NCBI RefSeq assembly: GCF_016508255.1
Contig: NZ_JADVKT010000001.1
Coordinates: 682,001 to 746,000, forward strand
DNA length: 64,000 nt
DNA from: Acinetobacter calcoaceticus
GTDB taxonomy: Bacteria; Pseudomonadota; Gammaproteobacteria; Pseudomonadales; Moraxellaceae
Direction of reading: 5' to 3'
Shown here: positions 29,601 through 38,753 of the stretch, piece by piece
How the letters are laid out: the number at the start of each line of letters is the position of its first letter
How positions within the stretch are numbered: position 1 is the first letter of the stretch
Position numbers and translations under genes: made by a program
Notes under the pieces: generated by a model
Told to the model about the DNA's origin: nothing
Seen by the model: only the letters and a program-made list of their open reading frames with translations
Database searches by the model: none

Positions 29601-30512
29601 ACCAGCAAATGGAGAAATTGCTGTTGGGTGGTTATGGGTTTCAACCTTCATTAAAATATGAGCAGCTTGGCTCTTATATTTATAAATAAAGTGACCATTT
29701 TCATCCGCTTTCGGATAAAAACGCATCGTGTCATAACCCACAATCACTGAAGCATTATCTTTATATGCCGATAACACATCAGTTGGAGATTCTTTATAAG
29801 TGTTTTTAATCATTTGGAACAATGACAATGGTTGTTTTTCACCATCAATTGTCCATTCAGAACCAAAGATTTTATGACGACAGTGCTCAGAGTTTGCTTG
29901 TGCAAACATCATCAACTCGATGTCATTTGGATTACGACCAAGTCGAGTGAACGCTTCTGTTAAATAATCAATTTCTTGTTCAGATAATGCAAAACCGAAC
30001 TCATTATTCGCTTTAACCAAAGCTTCTTTGCCTTGACCTAAGATATCAATTGAATTTAATGGTTTTGGAGCAGTTTCTGAAAATAATGCTTTTGCATCAT
30101 CAATTTGAGCAAAAACTGTTTCTGTCATACGGTCATGAAGTACTTGTTTAACTTCATTAGAAATTTCAGTAACACCTTTTAACGTGAATAAAAGACCACG
30201 TTCTAAACGATGTACTGGTGTATTACAGTTTTTGAAAATATCAGTTGCTTTAGAAGACCAAGGTGAAATAGTACCCACACGTGGTGTCACTAAAATCTGA
30301 ATCTCATCACTTGCAGATTGACGAAGTTCAAAAGACTCGCCGTCATTCAATAATTGCAAAGCAGATTGATGTTGCTGCTCGTTGAGCGCTTGATCAAACA
30401 AATAGACCCATTGGCTGTCAAAAGATTGAACAGAACTAATTGACGATAAACGTGTTAATAGTTGAGCTTTCTTAAAAGAAGAATGTGCTGCTGCACCGGC
30501 CACGATAAACAT
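26679..30512 (-). CDS. purL: Phosphoribosylformylglycinamidine synthase (large type)
   Basis: Fourth step of purine synthesis, using ATP and glutamine to convert FGAR to FGAM. At 1277 residues it is the fused gammaproteobacterial type. An N-terminal PurS-like part is followed by two PurM-like halves ([44 protein letters not shown]) and a C-terminal class I glutaminase with nucleophile Cys in GICNGCQML and the HGEGR and PHPERTFR regions. Start: ATG 30512. No frame break is seen. Confidence 0.97.
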   Translation of the reverse strand: MFIVAGAAAHSSFKKAQLLTRLSSISSVQSFDSQWVYLFDQALNEQQHQSALQLLNDGESFELRQSASDEIQILVTPRVGTISPWSSKATDIFKNCNTPVHRLERGLLFTLKGVTEISNEVKQVLHDRMTETVFAQIDDAKALFSETAPKPLNSIDILGQGKEALVKANNEFGFALSEQEIDYLTEAFTRLGRNPNDIELMMFAQANSEHCRHKIFGSEWTIDGEKQPLSLFQMIKNTYKESPTDVLSAYKDNASVIVGYDTMRFYPKADENGHFIYKYKSQAAHILMKVETHNHPTAISPFAGAATGSGGEIRDEGATGRGGKPKAGLTGFTVSNLNIPGFEQPWEENYGKPSRMASPLQIMIEGPLGGAAFNNEFGRPALNGYFRTFEQNVNGEVKGFHKPIMIAGGYGNIRPDHVEKDAIQPGDLLIVLGGPAMLIGLGGGAASSVDSGTMGESLDFASVQRENPEMERRCQEVIDTCWRLEDFNPIVSVHDVGAGGLSNAMPELVNDHELGAVLNLRKIPSLEPGMSPMEIWSNEAQERYVLAIRPESLEQFEAICARERCPFAVLGEATEARHLTVEDPLFQNDAVDIPMQVMLGGTPRMQRSYETIERSGDEFDASKVDLNDAIFRVLKNPTVASKSFLITIGDRSITGMVARDQMVGRWQVPVADAAVTTTSLQGFTGEAMAMGERPPVALLNPAASARLAVAEAITNIACANIEQISDIKLSANWMAAAGQKGEDQALFEGVKAIGMEMCPALGIAIPVGKDSLSMRTTWNDGSEDKAVTSPMTGVITAFAPVTDVRKTLTPELKNLEDSVLVRIDLSKGQFRLGGSILAQVYKAIGSITPDVDSFDDFKAFFALIQDWNNRGLIQAYHDIGDGGLLASVAEMMFAARLGVALENQSTASLFAEEIGAVLQIKATDWEALQAEIASSSLKDAIAVVGRVNNSDQLSVNGLTLARAELQKAWSEVSHQIQRLRDNVETADQEFSLITDNAHQGLIAKPTFDLNEPIEAPFINTRRPNMAILREQGVNGHIEMAAAFDKVGFNTVDVHMSDLLAGRVSLSDFEGLVTCGGFSYGDVMGAGGGWAKSVLFNAKLRDQFEQFFHREDTFSLGICNGCQMLSQLAPLIPGAEHWPRFHRNMSEVFEARSVNVRVEKSVSVLLDGMEGSILPIAVAHGEGRAVASEANIASLNAANQVVLRYVDSLGNPTQHYPLNPNGSPEAITGVTSKDGRATIMMPHPERTFRAIQHSWSPEEWTEDGAWLRMFRNARKFIG

Positions 30513-30821
30513 GTTGATTTTGGCTCCACGGGCAGGTCTTGTGAACCTTACCGCAATGTGACTTTAGAGAGAGCGCATATTCTACTGCTTCTTGCTAAAA
30601 TCAGCTAGATGTAGAATCAGTATTCTGTAACCTAATTCTGCAAGAAGTGATTAGTTTTTTGTTCAAAATCATTTTTTTAGGCATTCTAGCTAAAAATAAA
30701 TTGTTTCATGTTTATTCAATAACATAATAAAACCTGAACTAAGACAAACTATGTCGCACCATGCTAGTGCTTTTAACTTTTTTTTGGCATGATCAGGTTT
30801 TACAGTTTTGAATAATGATAA
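30513..30821. other. Intergenic gap between divergent purL and dgt
   Basis: 309 bases, AT-rich, between two divergent starts, so it should hold both promoters. I see a small GCAC/GTGC hairpin (30756-30759 with 30767-30770) followed by a T-rich tract near 30771-30785, which could be an attenuator-like element for dgt. No reading frame or repeat stands out. Confidence 0.4.
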
Positions 30822-32162
30822 ATGGAACAAATGCGTTGGTTAGAGCTGCTTTCTGCAGTTCGTTTAGGTAGTAAAAAAAGCAGTACAGAACTGGCTCGTA
30901 GCCCATTCCATAAAGATTATGACCGCATTATATTTTCTCAAAGTTTTCGTCAGCTAAACCGTAAGACACAAGTTCACCCACTCGCACAGCATGATGGCAT
31001 TCATACTCGCCTCACCCACTCGCTTGAAGTTTCCTGTATTGGACGCTCAATGGGTATGCTCGCAGCAGAAAAAATAAAAAATGAATTACCCGTCTGGATT
31101 TCTCCTGCCGATGTCGGTGCAATTATTCAGGCAGCCTGTCTGGCCCACGACATTGGCAACCCACCTTTCGGACATGCGGGTGAATATGCGATTCGTGAAT
31201 GGTTTGACGATGCCTCACATGATGATTTCTTGAAAAAACTAAGTCCCGAAGAAGAAGCCGATGTTCGTCAGTTTGAGGGTAATGCCCAAGGTTTACGTTT
31301 ATTGAGCCGTATTGATTATCATCCAAATGATGGAGGTATGCGTTTAACCTATGCAACCTTAGGGGCTTATTTAAAGTATCCATGGCTTTCAAAAACCATT
31401 GCTTCACAAGGTGATCGCCCTTCCCATCAGCGAGCAAAGTTTGGTTGTTATCAGTCTGAAAAAGAAATTTTAAAACAGATTGCTGAACAACTCGGGCTTA
31501 TTCAGTTAGGTGAATATCATTATTGTCGTCACCCATTGACCTACTTGTTAGAAGCCGCTGACGACATTTGCTATGCCTTAATTGACTTAGAAGATGGCAT
31601 TATCTTAAATATGCTGAGTTACCAAGAAGTTGAGCCAATTTTCTTAAACCTCATTGCCGATTATGGTCAGCCTGAAGAATTGTCACACCCAGACAGTACG
31701 TGGCAACAAAAAATTTCAGCATTGCGTGGCCGTGTAATGAAACGGCTTGTGGATGAAGTCACCACAGCTTTTGCTAAACATCATTATGAAATTATTACCG
31801 GTCAGCTTAAAGGCAACCTTTTACAATATTGCTCACCCGATATTGCAATTGGTATCGAAACAGCTAAAAATCTGGCGCGTGATAAAATTTTTGAACACCC
31901 ACAAAAGTCTGGTTTAGAAATTATTGCGCATCAAAGTTTGCAAACAATTTTGGATGCCTTTGTACCTTTGACCACGCCACATAAATCTTTGAGCTTTAAA
32001 GAACAACGTTTAATGTCTATCCTTAATCTGTATGGTGCTAACTTTAGCAATAATCACTACAGTAATATCATGCAAGTACTCGATATTATCAGTAAGTTCT
32101 CAGATCATCAGGCTTATAGCTTGGCTCAAGAGTTACAAGGTAATAAAATTGGCTTGTTTTAA
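30822..32162 (+). CDS. dgt: dGTP triphosphohydrolase-like HD-domain protein
   Basis: HD-domain enzyme of the dGTPase family that hydrolyses dNTPs to nucleosides and triphosphate. His66 (in HTRLTHSLEVS), and His109 and Asp110 (CLAHDIGNPPFGHAGE), are the metal ligands. Length 446 residues. ATG 30822 and ATG 30831 (MRWLELLSAVR) are both possible starts; I kept the first. It stands upstream of ruvAB in the same direction with an 80-base gap. Confidence 0.9.
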   Translation: MEQMRWLELLSAVRLGSKKSSTELARSPFHKDYDRIIFSQSFRQLNRKTQVHPLAQHDGIHTRLTHSLEVSCIGRSMGMLAAEKIKNELPVWISPADVGAIIQAACLAHDIGNPPFGHAGEYAIREWFDDASHDDFLKKLSPEEEADVRQFEGNAQGLRLLSRIDYHPNDGGMRLTYATLGAYLKYPWLSKTIASQGDRPSHQRAKFGCYQSEKEILKQIAEQLGLIQLGEYHYCRHPLTYLLEAADDICYALIDLEDGIILNMLSYQEVEPIFLNLIADYGQPEELSHPDSTWQQKISALRGRVMKRLVDEVTTAFAKHHYEIITGQLKGNLLQYCSPDIAIGIETAKNLARDKIFEHPQKSGLEIIAHQSLQTILDAFVPLTTPHKSLSFKEQRLMSILNLYGANFSNNHYSNIMQVLDIISKFSDHQAYSLAQELQGNKIGLF

Positions 32163-32254
32163 GCTGGCTTGATATAGAAAGAAATAAAACCTGTGTCGTT
32201 TTCAATGAATGTTAGAACGACCAGATTTACAGTTATGAATAAGTGAAATACTCT

Positions 32255-32854
32255 ATGATCGGATGTTTAATTGGCGAAGTGTTTGCCCTAGAAGCCCCTA
32301 CTGTCTTACTGAATGTAAATGGTGTGGGTTATGAAATTGATACGCCACTTTCAACATTTTGCCAATTACAAAAAGGCCAAAAAGTTACGTTATGGACGCA
32401 TTTGGTTGTCCGTGAAGATGCTCAACAGCTCTACGGTTTCAGTGATGCTCAAGAAAAAATAATTTTCCGCACCTTATTAAAAGTAAATGGTGTCGGCCCG
32501 AAAATGGCATTAGGGATTCTATCGACGTTAAGCGTTGAGCTACTAGTGCACACGATTGAACATGACGATATCAACACGTTGGTCAAAGTTCCAGGTGTTG
32601 GTAAAAAAACTGCTGAACGTTTAATGATTGAACTTCGTGATCGTTTCAAAACGTTGGCTCAAGGAACTTCTTCTTCGGCTACCCTGCCTCAAATTCAGTT
32701 TGCTGCAAACTCACCTGTGGCAGAAGCAGAAGCAGCTTTGCAATCTTTAGGTTACAAGCCCCTTGAGGCACAAAAAGCTGTTGCTGCTGTTAAAGCCGAT
32801 TACACCGAATCAGCCGATATTATTCGCGCTGCTCTAAAATCAATGATGAAGTAA
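32255..32854 (+). CDS. ruvA: Holliday junction branch migration protein RuvA
   Basis: Binds four-way junctions and positions RuvB motors. The N-terminal OB fold is at residues 1-62, tandem helix-hairpin-helix motifs follow ([14 protein letters not shown] and [13 protein letters not shown]), and a C-terminal domain that regulates RuvB ends the 199 residues. The frame opens at GTG 32243, but ATG 32255 ([13 protein letters not shown]) matches the conserved N-terminus. Seven bases precede ruvB. Confidence 0.97.
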   Translation: MIGCLIGEVFALEAPTVLLNVNGVGYEIDTPLSTFCQLQKGQKVTLWTHLVVREDAQQLYGFSDAQEKIIFRTLLKVNGVGPKMALGILSTLSVELLVHTIEHDDINTLVKVPGVGKKTAERLMIELRDRFKTLAQGTSSSATLPQIQFAANSPVAEAEAALQSLGYKPLEAQKAVAAVKADYTESADIIRAALKSMMK

Positions 32855-32861
32855 AACACTT

Positions 32862-33866
32862 ATGCAAGACCGTTTAATCAGTGGAGCAGAAAAACCAGAA
32901 GATCATTTTGATCGGGCGATTCGACCAACTTCACTTGCCGACTATATTGGGCAACCTGTAGTACGCGAACAAATGGAAATTTTCATTGGCGCTGCTCGCG
33001 GTCGTGGTGAAGCACTCGATCACACGCTGATTTTTGGTCCACCCGGCTTGGGTAAAACCACACTTGCCAACATTATTGCGCGTGAAATGGGCGGTAATCT
33101 TAAATCTACTTCGGGGCCAGTTTTGGAGCGTGCGGGCGACTTAGCTGCAATGCTTACAAACCTTGAAGAAGGCGATGTCTTGTTCATTGACGAAATTCAC
33201 CGTCTTTCTCCAGTTATTGAAGAAATTCTCTATCCAGCGATGGAAGATTACCAACTGGATATCATGATTGGTGAAGGTCCTGCTGCTCGCTCAATCAAAC
33301 TGGATTTACCACCTTTTACACTCGTCGCTGCGACTACACGTGCGGGCTTGCTTACCTCGCCACTACGTGACCGTTTCGGTATTGTACAACGTCTTGAGTT
33401 TTACTCTGTAGAAGACCTCACTCATATTGTGTCACGCTCTGCAAACTTAATGAATGTGCCAATTACAGTTGAGGGTGCAGAAGAAGTTGCACGTCGTGCA
33501 CGTGGAACACCTCGTATTGCCAATCGTCTATTACGTCGTGTGCGTGACTATGCACAAGTAAAAGGTACAGGTGAAGTGACCCATGACATGGCGCAACGTG
33601 CTCTTGATATGCTCAATGTTGATAAGGCAGGCTTAGACACCCTAGACCGACGTTATTTGAGCATGCTATTAGAGCGCTTTGATGGTGGTCCTGCTGGAGT
33701 TGAAGCGCTAGCAGCAGCAATGGCTGAAGATAGCGGTACGCTTGAAGATGTAATTGAACCTTATTTGATTCAACAAGGTTATGTAATGCGTACTGCTCGA
33801 GGTCGTATTGCTACCAATCAATCTTATTTACAGTTTGGACTGACACCACCAGAGCCTAAAAACTAA
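32862..33866 (+). CDS. ruvB: Holliday junction ATPase RuvB
   Basis: Hexameric AAA+ motor that drives branch migration with RuvA. Walker A is at residues 59-67 (GPPGLGKTT), Walker B at about 106-111 (VLFIDE), sensor 1 is in VAATTRAG and the Arg finger lies near [11 protein letters not shown] winged-helix domain forms the C-terminus. Length 334 residues, standard. It starts seven bases after ruvA. Confidence 0.98.
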   Translation: MQDRLISGAEKPEDHFDRAIRPTSLADYIGQPVVREQMEIFIGAARGRGEALDHTLIFGPPGLGKTTLANIIAREMGGNLKSTSGPVLERAGDLAAMLTNLEEGDVLFIDEIHRLSPVIEEILYPAMEDYQLDIMIGEGPAARSIKLDLPPFTLVAATTRAGLLTSPLRDRFGIVQRLEFYSVEDLTHIVSRSANLMNVPITVEGAEEVARRARGTPRIANRLLRRVRDYAQVKGTGEVTHDMAQRALDMLNVDKAGLDTLDRRYLSMLLERFDGGPAGVEALAAAMAEDSGTLEDVIEPYLIQQGYVMRTARGRIATNQSYLQFGLTPPEPKN

Positions 33867-33868
33867 CC

Positions 33869-33895
33869 AAAGGAAGAGAAATTTCTCTTCCTTTT
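33869..33895 (+). terminator. Terminator after ruvB
   Basis: A stem AAGGAAGAG/CTCTTCCTT with loop AAATTT and a T tail, starting two to three bases after the ruvB stop. Confidence 0.83.
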
Positions 33896-34071
33896 TAATC
33901 TTAGTATTCTTTTTTTAAATAAAATAATAATTGCCTTATCAATTAATTAAACCCTCTATACCTTTTAAGTCTTTCTTTATACCTTATTGATTTTTTAATA
34001 TTTTTCAAAACTGAATTATAAGAAATCTACATATTAAATCTTATGAACAATAATATTTTTAGGATAAGGAC

Positions 34072-35406
34072 ATGCATAAGAAAGCCGCTTTATTTTTTCC
34101 ACTCGCCTTCATGGCTCAGCTAAGCCTAGCAGACTGGGTCAACGATGCTACTCAACAAAATGAAAATCAGGTTATTCAGCTAAGACAAAACATTCACCAA
34201 CACCCTGAACTGGGCAATATGGAATTTAAAACCTCTGCCCTTGTTCAAAAAGAATTGAAATCTTATGGCATTCAGGTCAAAACAGGCTATGCGAAAACAG
34301 GTGTAATTGGAATTTTAAAAGGCAACAAACCGGGGCCTATTATCGCACTTCGAGCCGATATGGATGCTTTACCCGTGGAAGAAAAAAGCGGTGTTCCCTT
34401 TGCCAGTAAACAAAAAGCAATTTATCAAGGTAAAGAAACTTATGTAATGCATGCCTGTGGACATGATGCGCACACTGCAATGTTATTAGGCGCGGCAAAA
34501 ATTTTAGCTGCCAATAAAGATAAAATATCGGGCACAGTTGTTTTTGTTTTTCAACCTGCGGAAGAAGGCGGCGCAGATATAGATAACTTCACTCAGGGTG
34601 ATCAAATCGGTTCGCGAAAAATGATCGCAGATGGTGCTTTTAAAGACTATAAACCAGAAGCTATTTTTGGAATGCATGTTATGGCGGGCATGAAAAGTGG
34701 TCACCTTTACTATAAAGACGGTGCCATTTTAAATAGTGCAGATCACTTACGTATTCAAGTTAATGGTAAACAAGTGCATGGTTCTACACCTTGGTTAGGC
34801 AAAGATCCAATTTATGCATCTGCACTCATGATTAATAATTTGCAAAGCCTTATTAGCCGAAGAACAGATCTGACCCAAGGTATGGGCGTGGTCAGTATTG
34901 GTAATATTCAAGGTGGTACAGCAGGAAATGTGATTCCCGAACAGGTCAATATGATCGGTACTATTCGCTCTAATAACGAACAAATAAGAAATAACATCTT
35001 AAAAAGTTTACCGGTCATGATTGAGCATAACGCTCAAGCCAATGACGTAACTGCGAAAGTTGAAATTGCGCCTTATGCACCCGTGACCATGAACGATAAA
35101 ACCCTTACGCAACTTATTCAGCCAACATTAGCTAAAGTTGCTGGAGAGTTAAAACTTCATGTTTTAGACCATAATGCGAGCGCAAGTGAAGATTTTGCTT
35201 ATTATGGCAAATTAATGCCTTCATTCTTTGTTTTCTTAGGTGCAACACCAGAAAGTCAGGACTTAAGTCGGGCTGCACCGAATCATAATCCTTATTTTAT
35301 TGTCGATGACAAGGCCTTAAAAACTGGGACTGAGTTACATGTAAGATTCGTATTAGATTATCCGAATATATCAAAACAAGTTCAAACAACATGGAAACCA
35401 TCATAA
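34072..35406 (+). CDS. Secreted M20-family amidohydrolase
   Basis: 444 residues. A signal peptide (about residues 1-20, ending SLA) precedes an M20D-type peptidase: metal ligands in HACGHDAHTAM, the EEGG catalytic Glu in FQPAEEGG, and a lid domain around GGTAGNVIPE. Relatives hydrolyse N-acyl amino acids or peptides such as hippurate or indole-acetyl conjugates. The signal peptide suggests a periplasmic form, less common for this group. Start: ATG 34072 with AAGGAC upstream. An AT-rich 176-base gap precedes it. Confidence 0.87.
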   Translation: MHKKAALFFPLAFMAQLSLADWVNDATQQNENQVIQLRQNIHQHPELGNMEFKTSALVQKELKSYGIQVKTGYAKTGVIGILKGNKPGPIIALRADMDALPVEEKSGVPFASKQKAIYQGKETYVMHACGHDAHTAMLLGAAKILAANKDKISGTVVFVFQPAEEGGADIDNFTQGDQIGSRKMIADGAFKDYKPEAIFGMHVMAGMKSGHLYYKDGAILNSADHLRIQVNGKQVHGSTPWLGKDPIYASALMINNLQSLISRRTDLTQGMGVVSIGNIQGGTAGNVIPEQVNMIGTIRSNNEQIRNNILKSLPVMIEHNAQANDVTAKVEIAPYAPVTMNDKTLTQLIQPTLAKVAGELKLHVLDHNASASEDFAYYGKLMPSFFVFLGATPESQDLSRAAPNHNPYFIVDDKALKTGTELHVRFVLDYPNISKQVQTTWKPS

Positions 35407-35466
35407 TTTAAAAGCACGCTACCCATAATATGTAATGTTTTTAGACCAGAAATACAGCAATCGCAA

Positions 35467-35495
35467 TTGAAAGGTTGTGCCATAGGACTTAGTAT
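35467..35495 (+). promoter_or_regulatory. Candidate promoter of tol-pal operon
   Basis: TTGAAA at 35467-35472 and TAGTAT at 35490-35495 are separated by exactly 17 bases. They lie about 120 bases upstream of ybgC. This is the best sigma-70-like match in the gap. Confidence 0.45.
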
Positions 35496-35615
35496 GCAAT
35501 CTGCTAAACTGCCCCGTATTTAAAGCATATACGTGACTTCGAATAAACTGATGTTTTATTCAGCAGTCATATTTTAGATACAAAGCTCTATAGTGAACTA
35601 AAACGGAATCCTCTC

Positions 35616-36023
35616 ATGGCGAATCATTTTGAATTCAACATTCGTGTTTATATTGAAGATACGGACGCAGGCGGTATTGTTTACCATGCCAACCACATTC
35701 GCTATATGGAACGTACCCGTACTGAATGGCTCCGTGCTTCTGGCGTTGATCATTACTGGCATCAAAAAGACTACAACTTTGTCGTACACAAAATTGACGT
35801 AAAATACATGCGTCCTATTTTAATGGATGATTTAATTACTGTTACAGCACGTGTAGTTTCATGTAAAGCTGCGTCATTTGTGTTGCAACAAAATATTTAT
35901 CGTGGTGAAATCTTGCTTGCTTCTGGCGAGGTTGAGTTGGCATGTTTAAGCAAAGAACTTGTAGCTCGTCGTCTTCCAGAAGAAATACGTGATCTTATTC
36001 GTAAAGAATTGGAACAAGACTAA
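35616..36023 (+). CDS. ybgC: Tol-Pal associated acyl-CoA thioesterase YbgC
   Basis: Hotdog thioesterase of 135 residues at the head of the Tol-Pal operon. EDTDAGGIVYHANHIRYMERTR is the YbgC hallmark, with the catalytic Asp at about residue 17. It hydrolyses acyl-CoA thioesters and has been linked to phospholipid metabolism. Start: ATG 35616 with CGGAATC upstream. tolQ follows 23 bases later. Confidence 0.93.
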   Translation: MANHFEFNIRVYIEDTDAGGIVYHANHIRYMERTRTEWLRASGVDHYWHQKDYNFVVHKIDVKYMRPILMDDLITVTARVVSCKAASFVLQQNIYRGEILLASGEVELACLSKELVARRLPEEIRDLIRKELEQD

Positions 36024-36046
36024 AAAAACAACCGGCATATGTAACT

Positions 36047-36745
36047 ATGGCAACAAACATTGAATCAACCCTGCATATTTCTGACCTTATTTTACAGGCT
36101 AGTCCAGTCGTTCAGTTGGTCATGCTAATTTTATTGTTAGCATCAATCTTTAGTTGGTATCTGATTGCCAAGTTACATATGAGTTATAAAAAAGCACATC
36201 AAGAAGATGAACATTTCCAGAAAATGTTCTGGTCAGGTGCTGAACTCAATACGCTTTACAACAATGCTCAACTCAACTCAAAACGCTCAGGCCTTGAAGA
36301 TATTTTTTATCAAGGATTGAGTGAATTTTTTAAACTTAAAAAACGCCAGGCCCCTGTTTCACAAACTATCGAAGGAACTGAACGTATTTTACGTGTAGGT
36401 TTGAGTCGTGATCAAAGCCATTTGGAATATGGCTTAGGTAGTTTAGCAAGTATTGGCTCTGTAGCTCCTTACATCGGTCTATTCGGTACCGTTTGGGGTA
36501 TTATGAATGCCTTTATCGGTTTAGCCGCTGTTGATCAAGTTACTCTAGCAACTGTTGCACCAGGTATTGCCGAAGCACTTATTGCAACCGCAATTGGTTT
36601 ATTTGCTGCAATTCCTGCTGTATTGGCTTTTAACCATTTCACTTCTAAAAGCGAAAGTGTTTACTCTGATCGTGCTTTATTTGCTGAAGAGATGATTGCC
36701 TTATTGCAACGTCAGTCTGTGGGTTCATCACAGGAAGATGCATAA
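36047..36745 (+). CDS. tolQ: Tol-Pal proton-channel subunit TolQ
   Basis: Inner-membrane stator protein that, with TolR, couples the proton gradient to outer-membrane constriction at division. Three membrane segments lie at about residues 18-38, 130-155 and 170-195; ASIGSVAPYIGLFGTVWGIMNAF is the ExbB/TolQ signature. Length 232 residues. Its stop overlaps the tolR start by one base. Confidence 0.96.
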   Translation: MATNIESTLHISDLILQASPVVQLVMLILLLASIFSWYLIAKLHMSYKKAHQEDEHFQKMFWSGAELNTLYNNAQLNSKRSGLEDIFYQGLSEFFKLKKRQAPVSQTIEGTERILRVGLSRDQSHLEYGLGSLASIGSVAPYIGLFGTVWGIMNAFIGLAAVDQVTLATVAPGIAEALIATAIGLFAAIPAVLAFNHFTSKSESVYSDRALFAEEMIALLQRQSVGSSQEDA

Positions 36746-37197
36746 TGGCAATTCAGCGTTCAGGGCGCTTTGCGCGTATAAAAAAACCACTAAAAAGTGA
36801 TATGAACGTCGTACCCTATATTGACGTTATGCTCGTACTTTTGGTTATTTTCATGGTGACTGCTCCCATGATTACTAGCGGGATTAAAGTCGATTTACCT
36901 CAGGCAAATAATCGCCCAATTGAATCAAAAGATATGCCAGCCATGGTAACAATTGGTAAAGATGGCAATATTTATCTGCAGTATCAAGATTACAAAGATA
37001 GTGAGCCATTATCTCGTGAAAAACTTGAAGCAGTTTTAAGCGATGCTCAAAAACAAGCTGAACAAGAAAATAAACAACTCACAGTTTTAGTGAATGGTGA
37101 TAAGTCTCGTCCTTACGGAGAAGTCGTGTCATTGATGGCAAGTTTACAAGAAGCAGGTTTAACCCAAGTTGGCCTTCTGACAGAGCCTTTAAAATAA
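36745..37197 (+). CDS. tolR: Tol-Pal channel subunit TolR
   Basis: 150 residues. One membrane segment (about residues 22-45) carries the protonated Asp in NVVPYIDVMLVLLVIFMV, followed by a periplasmic domain. Partners TolQ and TolA lie on either side; tolA starts three bases after the tolR stop. Confidence 0.96.
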   Translation: MAIQRSGRFARIKKPLKSDMNVVPYIDVMLVLLVIFMVTAPMITSGIKVDLPQANNRPIESKDMPAMVTIGKDGNIYLQYQDYKDSEPLSREKLEAVLSDAQKQAEQENKQLTVLVNGDKSRPYGEVVSLMASLQEAGLTQVGLLTEPLK

Positions 37198-37200
37198 GCT

Positions 37201-38664
37201 ATGAACAACGATCAAAAGCCTCCTTTTAAACAAAATGCAATTGCATTGAGCTTCACACTTGGAGTTCATGCAATTGCCATTGTTGGCTTGCTTTTTTTAG
37301 GCTTAAGTAAACCACCTGAACAGCCCAAAAAGCTGACTACTATTTTAGTTAAGCCAGAAGATTTGCCACCACCTTTAGCAAAAGAGGTTGAGCAACCAAC
37401 TACATCAGAAAATCAGGCTGAAGAAGTTCTAAGCCCAATTGTAGATAAAACTCTTCCTCAAAATCTTCCTGCAGTGCCTCCTCCTCTTCCTGTAGTACCT
37501 CCCCCTCTTCCTTCAGCACAACAACTTGTTGCTCAAAAGCAAAAAGCTGAGCAGGCGCAACAAGCAAAATTAGCTGAAGAAAAACGTAAAGCTGATGAAG
37601 CAGCTAAAGCTAAACAAGCTGCTGAACAGCGTAAAGCTGAAGAAGCTCAAGCACAAAAGCAACGTGCTGAGGCTGAATCTAAAGCGAAATCTGAAGCCGA
37701 ACAAAAACGTAAAGCCGAGCAAAATGCAAAAGTAGATGAAGCTGCCAAAGCTAAACAAGCTGCTGAACAACGTAAAACTGCTGAAGAGGCTAAACGCAAA
37801 GCTGAAACAGACGCAAAGCTGAAACATGAGGCTCAAAAAGCCGAAAATGCTAAACTTCAAGCACAGCAAGATGCTAAACGCAAAGCTGAAGCCGATGCAA
37901 AAGCTAGACATGAACGAAATGAAGCCCATAAAGTAGCTGAAGAGGCTAAGCGTAAAGCTGAAGCCGACTCAAAAGCTAAACATGAAAAAAATGAAGCTCG
38001 TAAAGCTGCTGAAGAGGCTAAACGCAAAGCTGAGGCTGATGCGAAGGCTAAGCAGCAAAAAGCCGCAGAAGATGCTAAGCGTAAAGCTGACGCTGATTCA
38101 AAAGCTAAGCATCAAAAAGCGGCTGAAGATGCTAAGCATAAAGCTGAAGCCGATGCAAAAGCCAAGCATCAAAAAGCAACTGAGGATGCTAAACGTAAAG
38201 CTGAGGCTGAGGCTAAAGCCAAAAAGCAAAAAGCGGCTGAAGATGCTAAGCATAAAGCTGAAGCTGATGCGAAGGCTAAACAGCAAAAAGCCGCAGAAGA
38301 TGCTAGACGTAAAGCTGATGCTGAGGCCGAAGAAAAAGCTGCATCTGCCAAAAAAGCCCAAGAAGAAGCTGCTCAGAAAAAGGGTGAAGCTAAAAAAATT
38401 GCCTCTTCTGCAAAACGTGATTTTGAGCAGAAAATTAAAAACTCTTGGGATATACCAGCAGGAACATCGGGTCAAAAAGCAACTGCCCGTGTCACCCTCA
38501 GTGATAGTGGAGCTGTATTATCAGTTGTTGTTAGCTCTAGTAATCCAGATGTTAAAGCCAGTGTTGAAGCAGCTATTCGCTCTGCTGCACCTTATCCAAT
38601 GCCATCAGATCCAGATGCGCGTCGTGAGGCCAGATCTTTCAGTTCAACGTTTACTGCTAAATAA
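37201..38664 (+). CDS. tolA: Tol-Pal tether protein TolA
   Basis: Spans the periplasm from the inner membrane to Pal/TolB. One membrane segment lies at about residues 12-34. A proline-rich part (VPPPLPVVPPPLPS) leads into a long helical domain of Ala/Lys/Glu repeats (about residues 115-385), and a C-terminal globular domain begins at about residue 400 with VTLSDSGAVLSVVVS. Length 487 residues, longer than E. coli TolA (421), mostly because of the repeats. The reading frame is intact. Confidence 0.93.
   Translation: MNNDQKPPFKQNAIALSFTLGVHAIAIVGLLFLGLSKPPEQPKKLTTILVKPEDLPPPLAKEVEQPTTSENQAEEVLSPIVDKTLPQNLPAVPPPLPVVPPPLPSAQQLVAQKQKAEQAQQAKLAEEKRKADEAAKAKQAAEQRKAEEAQAQKQRAEAESKAKSEAEQKRKAEQNAKVDEAAKAKQAAEQRKTAEEAKRKAETDAKLKHEAQKAENAKLQAQQDAKRKAEADAKARHERNEAHKVAEEAKRKAEADSKAKHEKNEARKAAEEAKRKAEADAKAKQQKAAEDAKRKADADSKAKHQKAAEDAKHKAEADAKAKHQKATEDAKRKAEAEAKAKKQKAAEDAKHKAEADAKAKQQKAAEDARRKADAEAEEKAASAKKAQEEAAQKKGEAKKIASSAKRDFEQKIKNSWDIPAGTSGQKATARVTLSDSGAVLSVVVSSSNPDVKASVEAAIRSAAPYPMPSDPDARREARSFSSTFTAK
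37555..38340 (+). repeat. Imperfect internal repeats in tolA
   Basis: Repeated units coding for variations of (A)EEAKRKAEADAKAK(H/Q) make up the helical domain. At DNA level, blocks such as gctaagcataaagctgaa recur several times with few changes, which makes unequal exchange and length variation likely. The repeats create strongly biased open frames on the other strand and the other plus frame. Confidence 0.85.
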
Positions 38665-38753
38665 TTATATTGTTACATGCTTTAAATAGTTTAAGGCATG
38701 TAACTATGTTACAAAATCCACAGTCACAAAATGCCTTCAATGACTTTAAACCT

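Noticed and set aside
37570..38689. Long open frames on the minus strand and in another plus frame over tolA
   Set aside because: They mirror the Ala/Lys/Glu repeat composition of TolA, have odd Phe/Ser- or Lys/Leu-rich sequence and no ribosome sites.
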